Origin: Variovorax sp. EL159
Lineage (GTDB): Bacteria > Pseudomonadota > Gammaproteobacteria > Burkholderiales > Burkholderiaceae_C
DNA: 64,000 nt
NCBI RefSeq assembly: GCF_900100965.1
Contig: NZ_FMUJ01000007.1
Coordinates: 17,690-81,689, forward strand
Direction of reading: 5' to 3'
Position numbers and translations under genes: made by a program. This document shows, in pieces, positions 9,806-17,439 of the stretch; the stretch's first letter is position 1; every line of letters begins with the position of its first letter. The notes under the pieces are model-generated. The model was not told where the DNA came from. It saw only the letters and a list, made by a program, of their open reading frames with translations, and searched no databases.

Positions 9806-12013
9806 TTACGCCGGCACCGCATCGATGTTGGCGCGGTCCCAATGGCGGTGCTTTGCGATCGCCGCGATGAAGTCGTGCGCGATCTGCGTTGCCGCGGTTG
9901 CATCGCCCAGGTTGGTCACCGGCGTGGCCGCGACGACGACGCCCGCGGGCGCATCGGAATCCGCCACGATGCCCAGCGTGGACAACAACTGCACGCCCTC
10001 GCCCACCGTGCAGATCGCCTTGCAGTGCTTGTAGGCCTCCAGCACGAAGTGCACCGCGTCGCCGATGGCCGCGAGCGCGGCGGCGCTGTCGGTGCCGGCC
10101 GGCACGAGCACCGCGTCGAACATCACCGAGGGCGTGTTGGCGAAGGTCATGTCGACATCGATCTGCCGCCTGGACGCGCTGGCCACGGTGCCGAGCCTGG
10201 GGCCCACCACCTTGCATTGCGCGCCGGCCTGTTCGAGCGCATCGCGGATCGGCTTGAGCGAGGCCGAGTCGACGCCATCGGCCACGAGGATCGCGATCTT
10301 GCGTGTGCGGATGGAGCCGTCGCCGGTGTCGGCCATGCTCAGCGCTGGCGACTCGTCGATCGGCAGCGCGATGCGATGGTCGCGAAAGCCCGCGCGGCCG
10401 GCTGCCGCCTTGGCATCGGGCTCGCCGATGCCGAGCGGCTCGGCCACGCGGCGCGCGAGCTTCTCGTCGACGTGCGCGAGGTTGTCGACCATGCGCTGGC
10501 GAATGGCCGGCACCTCGAGCTTCGACAACTCGAAGCGGAAGGCCGCGACGATGTGCTCCTTCTCGGCCGCGCTCTGGCTGTTGAAGAACAGGCGCGCCTG
10601 CGTGAAGTGATCGTCGAAGGACGGGCTGCGCCTGCGCACCTTCGGTGGATCGATCTCTTCGGGGAACGACTGGAAGCCGTTGCTGCCGCCATCGACACGG
10701 AACTCCGCACCGCCGCTGCCCAGCGTGTTGGGCTCGTAAGCCACCTGGCCGCGCGCGATGGTCTGGCGGTGCATGCCGTCGCGCTGCATGTTGTGGAACG
10801 GGCACACGGCCTTGTTGATCGGCAGCTCGTGAAAGTTGGCACCGCCCAGGCGCGAGATCTGCGTGTCGGTGTACGAGAACAGGCGCCCCTGCAGCAGCGG
10901 GTCGTTGCTGAAGTCGATGCCGGGCACCACGTGGCCCGGATGAAAGGCCACCTGCTCGGTCTCGGCGAAGAAGTTGTCGGGGTTGCGGTTGAGCACCAGC
11001 TTGCCGATCTTCTGCACGGGCACCATTTCTTCGGGAATGAGCTTGGTGGGGTCGAGCAGGTCGAAGCCGAGCGAATGCTCCTTGTCTTGCGGAACGATCT
11101 GCACGCCGAGCTCCCATTCAGGGAAGTCGCCGTTCTCGATGGCTTCCCACAGGTCGCGGCGATGAAAGTCGGCGTCCTTGCCGGCGATCTTCTGTGCTTC
11201 GTCCCACAGCAGGCCGTGGACGCCGAGCTTGGGCTTCCAGTGGAACTTCACGAAGTGGCTTTCGCCACGGCTGTTGATGAAGCGGAAGGTGTGCACGCCG
11301 AAGCCTTCCATCATGCGAAGGCTGCGCGGAATGGCGCGGTCGCTCATGGCCCACATCAGCATGTGGGTGCTCTCGGGCATGAGCGAGGCGAAGTCCCAGA
11401 AGGTGTCGTGCGCGCTCGCGGCCTGCGGCATCTCGTGGTGCGGCTCGGGCTTGACGGCGTGGATGAGGTCGGGGAACTTCATCGCGTCCTGGATGAAGAA
11501 CACCGGGATGTTGTTGCCCACGAGGTCGTAGTTGCCTTCGCGCGTGTAGAACTTGACGGCGAAGCCGCGCACGTCGCGCACCGTGTCGGCCGATCCGCGC
11601 GAGCCGGCCACGGTCGAGAAGCGCACGAAAACGGGCGTCTTCGCGTCCGGGTCCTGAAGAAAGTCGGCGCAGGTGAACTGCGACATCGACTTGTAGACAT
11701 GGAAGTAGCCATGCGCCGCCGAGCCGCGCGCATGCACGGCGCGCTCGGGAATGCGCTCGTGGTCGAAGTGCGTGATCTTCTCGCGCAGGATGAAGTCTTC
11801 GAGCAGCGTGGGCCCGCGCACGCCGGCCTTCAGCGAGTTGTGGTTGTCCGGTATCTGCAGGCCCTGGTTGGTGGTCAGGGTCGGCGGATGCTCGACGGTG
11901 AAGCCTTCGAGCTGCTGCTGCTTGGCGTTGCTGCCGTCGCCCGCCTTGGTGCCGGCGCGGCGGCCTGCGGCGGCCTTGTTCTGTGGCGTCATCGTGGACC
12001 TGGAATCTTTCAT
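9806..12013 (-). CDS. katE: Large-subunit monofunctional catalase (HPII type)
   Basis: The enzyme disproportionates hydrogen peroxide. At 735 aa it is close to E. coli KatE (753 aa) and is of the large-subunit clade: a haem catalase core followed by a C-terminal flavodoxin/DJ-1-like domain (from about residue 580, RKIAILVADGVDSAS...). The distal haem His is His94 in RAVHARG, and the proximal haem tyrosine motif RLFSYTDTQ is present. The ATG at 12013 was chosen; an in-frame ATG at 11992 is an alternative. The open frame continues well upstream but there crosses a small gene and non-coding DNA. A 49-residue membrane protein is encoded 11 nt upstream, probably in the same transcript. Confidence 0.93.
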   Translation of the reverse strand: MKDSRSTMTPQNKAAAGRRAGTKAGDGSNAKQQQLEGFTVEHPPTLTTNQGLQIPDNHNSLKAGVRGPTLLEDFILREKITHFDHERIPERAVHARGSAAHGYFHVYKSMSQFTCADFLQDPDAKTPVFVRFSTVAGSRGSADTVRDVRGFAVKFYTREGNYDLVGNNIPVFFIQDAMKFPDLIHAVKPEPHHEMPQAASAHDTFWDFASLMPESTHMLMWAMSDRAIPRSLRMMEGFGVHTFRFINSRGESHFVKFHWKPKLGVHGLLWDEAQKIAGKDADFHRRDLWEAIENGDFPEWELGVQIVPQDKEHSLGFDLLDPTKLIPEEMVPVQKIGKLVLNRNPDNFFAETEQVAFHPGHVVPGIDFSNDPLLQGRLFSYTDTQISRLGGANFHELPINKAVCPFHNMQRDGMHRQTIARGQVAYEPNTLGSGGAEFRVDGGSNGFQSFPEEIDPPKVRRRSPSFDDHFTQARLFFNSQSAAEKEHIVAAFRFELSKLEVPAIRQRMVDNLAHVDEKLARRVAEPLGIGEPDAKAAAGRAGFRDHRIALPIDESPALSMADTGDGSIRTRKIAILVADGVDSASLKPIRDALEQAGAQCKVVGPRLGTVASASRRQIDVDMTFANTPSVMFDAVLVPAGTDSAAALAAIGDAVHFVLEAYKHCKAICTVGEGVQLLSTLGIVADSDAPAGVVVAATPVTNLGDATAATQIAHDFIAAIAKHRHWDRANIDAVPA

Positions 12014-12024
12014 GGGGTGGGCAC

Positions 12025-12174
12025 TCAGCCCGCTTCGTTGCCGTCGAGGAACAGGTCGAGCACATTCACCAGCGCGATCAGGCAGATGCAACCCGCGACG
12101 GCGGCAACGGCCCAGACGAGGATCTCGTCGCCCCATGCGGTGGTGAGCGAGTCGAAAAGCGATGAAATCTCCAT
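12025..12174 (-). CDS. Small single-span membrane protein upstream of the catalase
   Basis: A 49-residue reading frame begins MEISSLFDSLTTAWG and contains one strongly hydrophobic segment (about 18-43), then an acidic tail ending DGNEAG. An excellent ribosome binding site (AGGAGGGAACC directly before ATG) supports translation. It stops 11 nt before the catalase start, so co-transcription is likely. I do not recognise the family. It might be a peroxide-response small membrane protein or simply a leader that influences catalase expression. The gene is short enough for automatic pipelines to miss. Confidence 0.7.
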   Translation of the reverse strand: MEISSLFDSLTTAWGDEILVWAVAAVAGCICLIALVNVLDLFLDGNEAG

Positions 12175-12580
12175 GGTTCCCTCCTAGGAAGCAGACAGAC
12201 GGGCAGGCAAGCAGGCAGATGGGCTGTCGCGGGTGTCGCGATGTCTCGGGTTTCGCTCGCGGGTGCAGGGTGGGTGCAAGGTCGCAAGCGAAATGCAAGG
12301 TTATGTTTCGCGCGGGCCGCCATCCGTAGTGGCCGCCCTCCCCCCTGCGTGGGAGAACAAGCGGGCGCGCGGTAGGAACGCGCCGACAGCGCATCGCGGC
12401 GGCCTACGCGGCTTCGGGCATCCTGGCCGCGCCGGTGGCACCGGGCACGCGCATAGCATGGGCCGCAAGATGGCACGGGGCGACACACGGCACCAATCGT
12501 GCTTGCTGTCTTCACCGTGTCTCGCGCACCGGGCGCAATCACCCGGACGCCCCCCAGGGAACAAAGAAAGAAAGAACGCA
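12175..12580. other. Non-coding divergent region between catalase and transglutaminase genes
   Basis: This 406-bp gap separates two divergent units and must hold both promoters. It contains repeated TGTCGCG-like words near 12225-12245 and, on the minus strand, short direct repeats CTTGCA at about 12300-12275. No convincing sigma-70 hexamer pair, riboswitch or terminator was recognised, and no supported gene. Confidence 0.6.
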
Positions 12581-13399
12581 ATGCAGATCAGGATCGGCTT
12601 CGATATCGAGCTCGGCGTCACCGCCCCCACGGCGTTGATCTACATGCTGCAGGTGCATCCGTCGCGCACCGCCGACCTGCAGGGCGGCGAGCACATCACC
12701 ATCAGCCCGCCGCTGGTGACCGACCACTACAAGGACGCCTTCGACAACCAGTGCGCCCGCGTGCACGTGCCCGCGGGCGTGAGCAGCGTGCGGCTGCGCA
12801 ACCATGCGGTGGTGTACGACACCGGCTGGCCCGACCCCGTGGACCTGGGCGCCATCGAGCACGCGGCGGCCGACCTGCCGGCATCGACCTTGCCCTTCGT
12901 GCTGCCCAGCCGCTATTGCGAGGTCGACAGCGAGTTGCTGCAGTTCGCCTGGGCGAACTTTTCAAACGTGACGCCGGGCTGGCCGCGCGTGCAGGCGATC
13001 TGCGACTTCGTGCACCGGCACCTGCGCTTCGACTACCAGAAGGCACGCGCCACGCGCACGGCACTCGAAGGCTTTCGCGAGGGCACGGGCGTGTGCCGCG
13101 ACTTCGCGCACCTGGCGATCACGCTGTGCCGCTGCATGAACATCCCGGCGCGCTACGTGACCGGCTACCTCGGCGACATCGGCATTCCGCCGGTGCGCTA
13201 TCCGATGGACTTCAGCGCGTGGTTCGAGGTGTACCTGGGCAACCGCTGGCACACCTTCGATGCACGCCACAACACGCCACGCATCGGCCGCGTGGTGCTG
13301 GCGCGCGGCCGCGACGCGGCCGACGTGCCGATCACGATGGTGTTCGGTGCGAACACGCTGCAGCGTTTTGACGTGACGACGGAAGAAGTGCTGCAGTAG
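12581..13399 (+). CDS. Transglutaminase-like cysteine protease family protein
   Basis: The 272-aa product has an N-terminal beta-rich domain followed by a transglutaminase-like core. The likely catalytic triad is Cys172 (GTGVCRDFAH), His224 and Asp227 (NRWHTFDARH), all in canonical spacing, so it should be an active papain-fold enzyme. Bacterial members act as peptidases or amidases; the substrate here is not known. No signal peptide is seen, so it is probably cytoplasmic. ATG at 12581 follows a purine-rich stretch (AAAGAAAGAACGCA) and fits the family N-terminus. It is a single gene, convergent with the aspartoacylase-family gene. Confidence 0.85.
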   Translation: MQIRIGFDIELGVTAPTALIYMLQVHPSRTADLQGGEHITISPPLVTDHYKDAFDNQCARVHVPAGVSSVRLRNHAVVYDTGWPDPVDLGAIEHAAADLPASTLPFVLPSRYCEVDSELLQFAWANFSNVTPGWPRVQAICDFVHRHLRFDYQKARATRTALEGFREGTGVCRDFAHLAITLCRCMNIPARYVTGYLGDIGIPPVRYPMDFSAWFEVYLGNRWHTFDARHNTPRIGRVVLARGRDAADVPITMVFGANTLQRFDVTTEEVLQ

Positions 13400-13410
13400 C
13401 GGGAGTTTCT

Positions 13411-13520
13411 CCTTCCCCCGCTGGGGGAAGGCTGGGATGGGGGCAGGCCTTCGATCAGACGCCGCGCTTTTTATGGAAGCCGTCGTGCCCCCACCCCAAC
13501 CCTCCCCCAGCGGGGGAGGG
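13411..13520. repeat. Inverted pair of GC-rich hairpins in a convergent intergenic space
   Basis: A 35-nt arm at 13412-13446 is repeated in inverted orientation at 13486-13520. Each arm is itself a hairpin (CTTCCCCC-gct-GGGGGAAG and CCTCCCCC-gct-GGGGGAGG), followed by a conserved TGGGRTGGGGGCA tail. The stems differ but stay paired. It lies between two genes whose 3' ends face each other, as REP/BIME elements often do. Confidence 0.8.
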
Positions 13521-13566
13521 AGCGATACGGGCCGATGTTTGCTTGTTGCGTTGCAGTGGCCCGGCT

Positions 13567-14568
13567 TCAGGCCGCGCCAGCCACCGGCCCCAGCTCGCGC
13601 TCGCTCGGATGCGCGAAGTAGAACCACTCGGCACCCGGCAGCGCCATCGCGTTCGGGAACACGATGAAGCCGTCGTCCGGCGCGTTCAGCATCGTGCCGT
13701 CGTGGCGCATGCCGATGGGCTCGCCGCGCAGCACTTCGTCGAAGGTGGCCCAGTCGCGCACGAAGCTATCGTCTTCGTGCAGCCGATCGGTCACGCTGGC
13801 CAGGCGCAGCAGCTTGGGCGGCTGGGCCGGCGCGCCCGCCAGGCCCGGTGGCAGCGGGGCCATGCCGAGCAGCGCGAGCGTGCGGCGGATGGCGCGCCAC
13901 GCGACCTCGGGCGCCTCGGGGTCCTGGTGCTGGCCGCATTCGAGCGTGACGCCGTAGCCGCCGCAGCTGCGGATGTATTCGTTGGTGCCGCGGCCGAAGT
14001 CGATCGCCGCCTCGTCGGCCGGCGCACCGCCCGCGCGCTGCGCGAGGCCGGCTGCGTAGATGTCGAGCCAGCCTTCCACCACGATGGGCGTGCCGATGTG
14101 CAGCGCGAGCTGGCCTTCTTCATACGAACGGGCAAAGGGCTCCAGCGTGCCGGTGTTGTCGCGCGGGCCGATCATCGCGAAGGCCTCGCCCTCGCTCTGG
14201 AAGGAGTGCAGGTCGAGCAGCACTTCGTGGCGCGCGATCACCGGGGCCAGGCGGTTGGTGACGCGGGCTTCGTAGTCGGCGGGGTCGTCGCTCGGGCGAA
14301 ACAGGCGATTGAGGTTGCGTTCGCCCTCGCGCTGCAGGCGCCGGCGTGCAAGCGGGTTGGCGATGGGCACCAGCGTCAGTTCGCCGCGTTGCAGTTGCAG
14401 CGTGCCGGCATCGAACTCGGCCAGGATGCGCGCGATGCCTTCGGTGCCGCAGGTTTCGTCGCCGTGTACGCCGCCGATCACGAGCAGGCGCGGGCCGGGG
14501 TTCAGCGAGGCGAAGGTGTGGATGCGCAGGCTGTCGGTGGCCGCGCCGGCAAAAGGATCGGAGGACAT
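13567..14568 (-). CDS. Succinylglutamate desuccinylase/aspartoacylase family zinc hydrolase
   Basis: This 333-residue enzyme belongs to the M14-like AstE/AspA family, which cleaves N-acyl amino acids. The zinc-ligand motif is visible in GGVHGDETCG (His and Glu), with a second ligand region at LLDLHSFQSEG. Length fits the family. No astA-D genes are nearby, so participation in the arginine succinyltransferase pathway is not supported and the substrate is open. The start at 14568 (MSSDPF) was preferred to upstream in-frame starts because the family homology begins there. Confidence 0.85.
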   Translation of the reverse strand: MSSDPFAGAATDSLRIHTFASLNPGPRLLVIGGVHGDETCGTEGIARILAEFDAGTLQLQRGELTLVPIANPLARRRLQREGERNLNRLFRPSDDPADYEARVTNRLAPVIARHEVLLDLHSFQSEGEAFAMIGPRDNTGTLEPFARSYEEGQLALHIGTPIVVEGWLDIYAAGLAQRAGGAPADEAAIDFGRGTNEYIRSCGGYGVTLECGQHQDPEAPEVAWRAIRRTLALLGMAPLPPGLAGAPAQPPKLLRLASVTDRLHEDDSFVRDWATFDEVLRGEPIGMRHDGTMLNAPDDGFIVFPNAMALPGAEWFYFAHPSERELGPVAGAA

Positions 14569-14705
14569 GCGGGGATTATTGCGGAGCCCTCTCCCTGCGC
14601 GCAAAGACGCCATTGGCCCGGCAGCGGGCAAAAAGGGACGGGCCGCAACGAAGGCCTCTCGTCAGGGGGCGAATGCACACGCCCCGCCCCAGGCAGCGCC
14701 CGAAC

Positions 14706-15398
14706 CTAGGCGCTGATGCCGGCCAGCTGCTTGCGCATGTCGGCGATCACGGCGCCGTAGTCCTTGGCATTGAAGATCGCGCTGCCCGCCACGAAGGTGT
14801 CGGCGCCGGCCGAGGCCACGCGCGCGATGTTGTCGGCCTTGATGCCGCCATCGACTTCGAGGCGGATGTCGCGCCCGCTCTGCTCGATGCGCTTGCGCGC
14901 GAGTTCGATCTTGCGCAGGGCCGAGTCGATGAAGCTCTGGCCGCCGAAGCCGGGGTTGACGCTCATGATGAGGATCAGGTCGATGTCGTCGATGGCCCAG
15001 TCCAGCGCCTCGAGCCCGAGGCCGGGGTTGAACACCAGCCCGGCCTTGCAGCCAGCGTGCTTGATGGCCTGGATGCTGCGGTGCGTGTGCGGCGATGCGT
15101 CGGGGTGGAAGCTGATGTAGTCAGCGCCTGCTTGCGCGAACGAGGCCGCCAATGCGTCGACTGGCTGGATCATCAGGTGCACATCGACCGGCACCGGCGT
15201 GCCGTCCGCCTTCTTGGCGTAGGGCTTGAGTGCCTGGCAGATCATCGGCCCGAAGGTCAGGTTCGGCACGTAATGGTTGTCCATCACGTCGAAATGGATC
15301 CAGTCGGCACCGGCCGCGATCACGTCGGTCAGTTCTTGGCCGAGGTGCGCGAAGTCGGCGGACAGGATGGAAGGCGCAATGCGGAACGGGGTGCTCAT
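14706..15398 (-). CDS. rpe: Ribulose-phosphate 3-epimerase
   Basis: The 230-aa TIM-barrel enzyme interconverts ribulose 5-phosphate and xylulose 5-phosphate in the pentose phosphate and Calvin pathways. The N-terminus (MSTPFRIAPSILSADFAHLG) with catalytic Asp in HFDVMDNHYVPNLTFGP, the IQPVDA loop, MSVNPGFGGQSF and the phosphate-binding EVDGGI motif are all typical. It stands alone on the minus strand and shares a 107-bp divergent region with the RDD protein gene. Confidence 0.96.
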   Translation of the reverse strand: MSTPFRIAPSILSADFAHLGQELTDVIAAGADWIHFDVMDNHYVPNLTFGPMICQALKPYAKKADGTPVPVDVHLMIQPVDALAASFAQAGADYISFHPDASPHTHRSIQAIKHAGCKAGLVFNPGLGLEALDWAIDDIDLILIMSVNPGFGGQSFIDSALRKIELARKRIEQSGRDIRLEVDGGIKADNIARVASAGADTFVAGSAIFNAKDYGAVIADMRKQLAGISA

Positions 15399-15505
15399 GC
15401 CCCCGATTGTCGCTTCAGCCCCTAGCCGTTGTCCTTGGAGGCTTGCATACTTCCCGATACATTTGGCCTGCCGCAGGCGCGCGGGTACAACAAATGGGGG
15501 GTCCT

Positions 15506-16885
15506 ATGGACGAGGGCTGGTGGTACGCAGAGGGCGAAGACAGGCAGGGTCCGCTGTCGGTCGCGCAGATCCATGAGCGCATCCGCACCGGGGCCATCGG
15601 CGCACAGACGCTGGTGTGGCGTCCGGGGCGGCTGGCCTGGAAGCCCCTGCACCAGGTCGAGGAACTGGTGCTGCCCGGCATGCGCATGGAGCCCGTGCTG
15701 CTGCCGGAATTCGAATCCGCCGCCCTGCGCGAGACGCCGCCCCTGCCCGAGCCATCGGCGTCCGACCCAACGCCCACGCCGCAGTTCGCCCGCGCCGACG
15801 CAGAGCCGGAGCCCTGGCTGTCCGACGGCCCCGTGGAGGCGCCGGCACCGCGAATGCGCGCGCCCGGTCTGCCGCCGGCCGGCCCGTGGCGGCGCTTCTT
15901 CGCGCGCATCTTCGACGTCTGGACGTTGTGTGTGCCCGCCGGGTTTTTCCTGGGCGCGGTCGTCGGCCGCATCTGGCCGGCGTTCGGCTTGTGGATGGAG
16001 AACCCGTCGTCCACACCCGCGCTGGGGCTCATCATCGTGCCGGTGGCGCTGTTCTTCGAGGCCATCGTCTTCGGCCTGTTCGGCACCACGCTGGGCAAGC
16101 TGCTGTTCGGCATCCGCGTCACGCTGCACGACGGCGGGCGGCCGACCTTCGTGCAGTACCTGGGGCGCGTGGCGTGGGTCTACCTGTCCGGGCTCGGGCT
16201 GGGCATTCCCTTCGTCACGCTGATCACCATGGGCCGCCAGTTCTTCGAGGTGAAGGAGGGCCGCCCGGCCTCCTACGACCAGAAGCGCTATTTGGTGCAC
16301 GCAACGGGAACCGGCGTGCTGCGCACGGGCATCGCCACGACCGCGCTGGTGGGCCTGGTGGCCGGCGTGGTCTTCATCCATCACCGCGAGACGGAAAGAA
16401 GCATCCGCTACTACGCCGGCTTTGCATGGACGAACCCGGTCACGAAGCTGCGCGCGGACATCCCGCGCGGCTGGCAATACCGCGAGCAGTCCAACACTTC
16501 GGGGGACGTGGTTCATACCTTCGTGTCCGACAGCGTGGTCGCGGTCTTCGCCGTGGAAAGCGGCCTGGACCACGTGAGCCTCGACGAGTACCAGCGGGTG
16601 TGGGTGCACGCGGTGCGGGCGGCGATGGAACTGGACTCGCGCGCCCGCCCGATCAGCGTCAAGGGGCGCTTCGGCCTGCAGATGAAGGGCGCCATGACCT
16701 CCGATGCCTCGCGGCACGTCGATGCCACGCTGCTCAAAAGCGGCGGCCAGGTCTGGCGGATGGTGGTGGTGGGCACGTCGGACCGCGACCCGGACACGGC
16801 CGCCACCGCGGCGTTGCGCGACCAGTTGTTCCAGACCGTTCCGACCGCCGCCCCCGAGGCCACGCCGAAGGGCGAAACCATCTGA
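15506..16885 (+). CDS. GYF_2- and RDD-domain membrane protein
   Basis: The 459-aa product begins with a GYF_2 domain (about 1-55: WWYAEGEDRQGPLSVAQIHE...), a Pro-rich linker, and an RDD domain with three or four membrane segments (about 130-290). The C-terminal part, after another hydrophobic segment, is soluble and is not recognised. GYF domains bind proline-rich ligands, and RDD proteins are poorly understood membrane proteins, some linked to ion transport. The ATG at 15506 has a GGGGGG run 5 nt upstream; an ATG four codons earlier lacks one. apaG follows 41 nt later. Confidence 0.8.
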   Translation: MDEGWWYAEGEDRQGPLSVAQIHERIRTGAIGAQTLVWRPGRLAWKPLHQVEELVLPGMRMEPVLLPEFESAALRETPPLPEPSASDPTPTPQFARADAEPEPWLSDGPVEAPAPRMRAPGLPPAGPWRRFFARIFDVWTLCVPAGFFLGAVVGRIWPAFGLWMENPSSTPALGLIIVPVALFFEAIVFGLFGTTLGKLLFGIRVTLHDGGRPTFVQYLGRVAWVYLSGLGLGIPFVTLITMGRQFFEVKEGRPASYDQKRYLVHATGTGVLRTGIATTALVGLVAGVVFIHHRETERSIRYYAGFAWTNPVTKLRADIPRGWQYREQSNTSGDVVHTFVSDSVVAVFAVESGLDHVSLDEYQRVWVHAVRAAMELDSRARPISVKGRFGLQMKGAMTSDASRHVDATLLKSGGQVWRMVVVGTSDRDPDTAATAALRDQLFQTVPTAAPEATPKGETI

Positions 16886-16926
16886 GCCCCGTAGGGGTAC
16901 CGGGGCCTGCAGTTACCATCGCGCCC

Positions 16927-17322
16927 ATGTCACACAGCCCCTTCAGCGTACAAGTCGAACCACGCTACCTGGCCGACCAGTCCTCCCCCAAGGACAACAT
17001 CTATACCTTTTCGTACACGATCACCGTCACGAACACGGGTTCGGTGGCCGCGCAGCTCATCGCCCGGCACTGGCTCATCAACGACGCCTCGGGCCACCCG
17101 CAGGAGGTCAAGGGCCTCGGCGTGATCGGCCAGCAGCCGCTGCTGGCGCCCGGCGAATCCTTCCGCTACACCAGCGGCTGCCGCCTGCAGGCCGCGAGCG
17201 GCACGATGCACGGCAGCTTCTTCGTGGTGACGGAAGAAGGCGAGCGCTTCGACGTGCCGGTGCCCATGTTCGTGCTCGAAGCCGACATTGGCGGCACCCC
17301 GGTTTCACGCGTCCTTCACTAG
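16927..17322 (+). CDS. apaG: ApaG protein, Co2+/Mg2+ efflux-associated
   Basis: A complete 131-aa ApaG/F-box-associated beta-sandwich domain. Characteristic stretches are YTFSYTITVTNTG, ARHWLI, GEVxxVKGxGVIGQQPLL-like and FRYTSGC...GTMHGSF. In enterobacteria apaG lies beside apaH and affects magnesium/cobalt tolerance; the molecular function is not settled. Here it follows the RDD membrane protein and precedes a repeat and a membrane protein operon, an arrangement common in Burkholderiales. Confidence 0.95.
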   Translation: MSHSPFSVQVEPRYLADQSSPKDNIYTFSYTITVTNTGSVAAQLIARHWLINDASGHPQEVKGLGVIGQQPLLAPGESFRYTSGCRLQAASGTMHGSFFVVTEEGERFDVPVPMFVLEADIGGTPVSRVLH

Positions 17323-17332
17323 GTACTCCCCC

Positions 17333-17425
17333 AGGCTGCGCGCACTTCGTGTCGCTTCTCCTTCCCCCTCGTCGGGGGCAACACCAGCGGCTCGGCAAAG
17401 CCGGTTCCGCGGTGTTCCCCGCACT
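17333..17425. repeat. Intergenic repeat, family with GCTGCGCGCACTTCGTG head, copy 1
   Basis: About 93 bp running from CTCCCCCAGGCTGCGCGCAC to GCCGGTTCCGCGGTGTTCC. The reverse complement recurs at 52821-52913 with the same head and tail and a variable middle. It contains a short hairpin (CCCCC-tcgt-CGGGGG-like). It lies between apaG and the next gene, whose ATG at 17440 comes only about 15 nt after the repeat. Confidence 0.75.
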
Positions 17426-17439
17426 GGAGCCCTACTTTC

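Noticed and set aside
9806..12394. Catalase reading frame extended to 862 residues
   Set aside because: The extra 5' part crosses the small membrane protein gene and non-coding DNA and has no catalase similarity; the start at 12013 fits the family.
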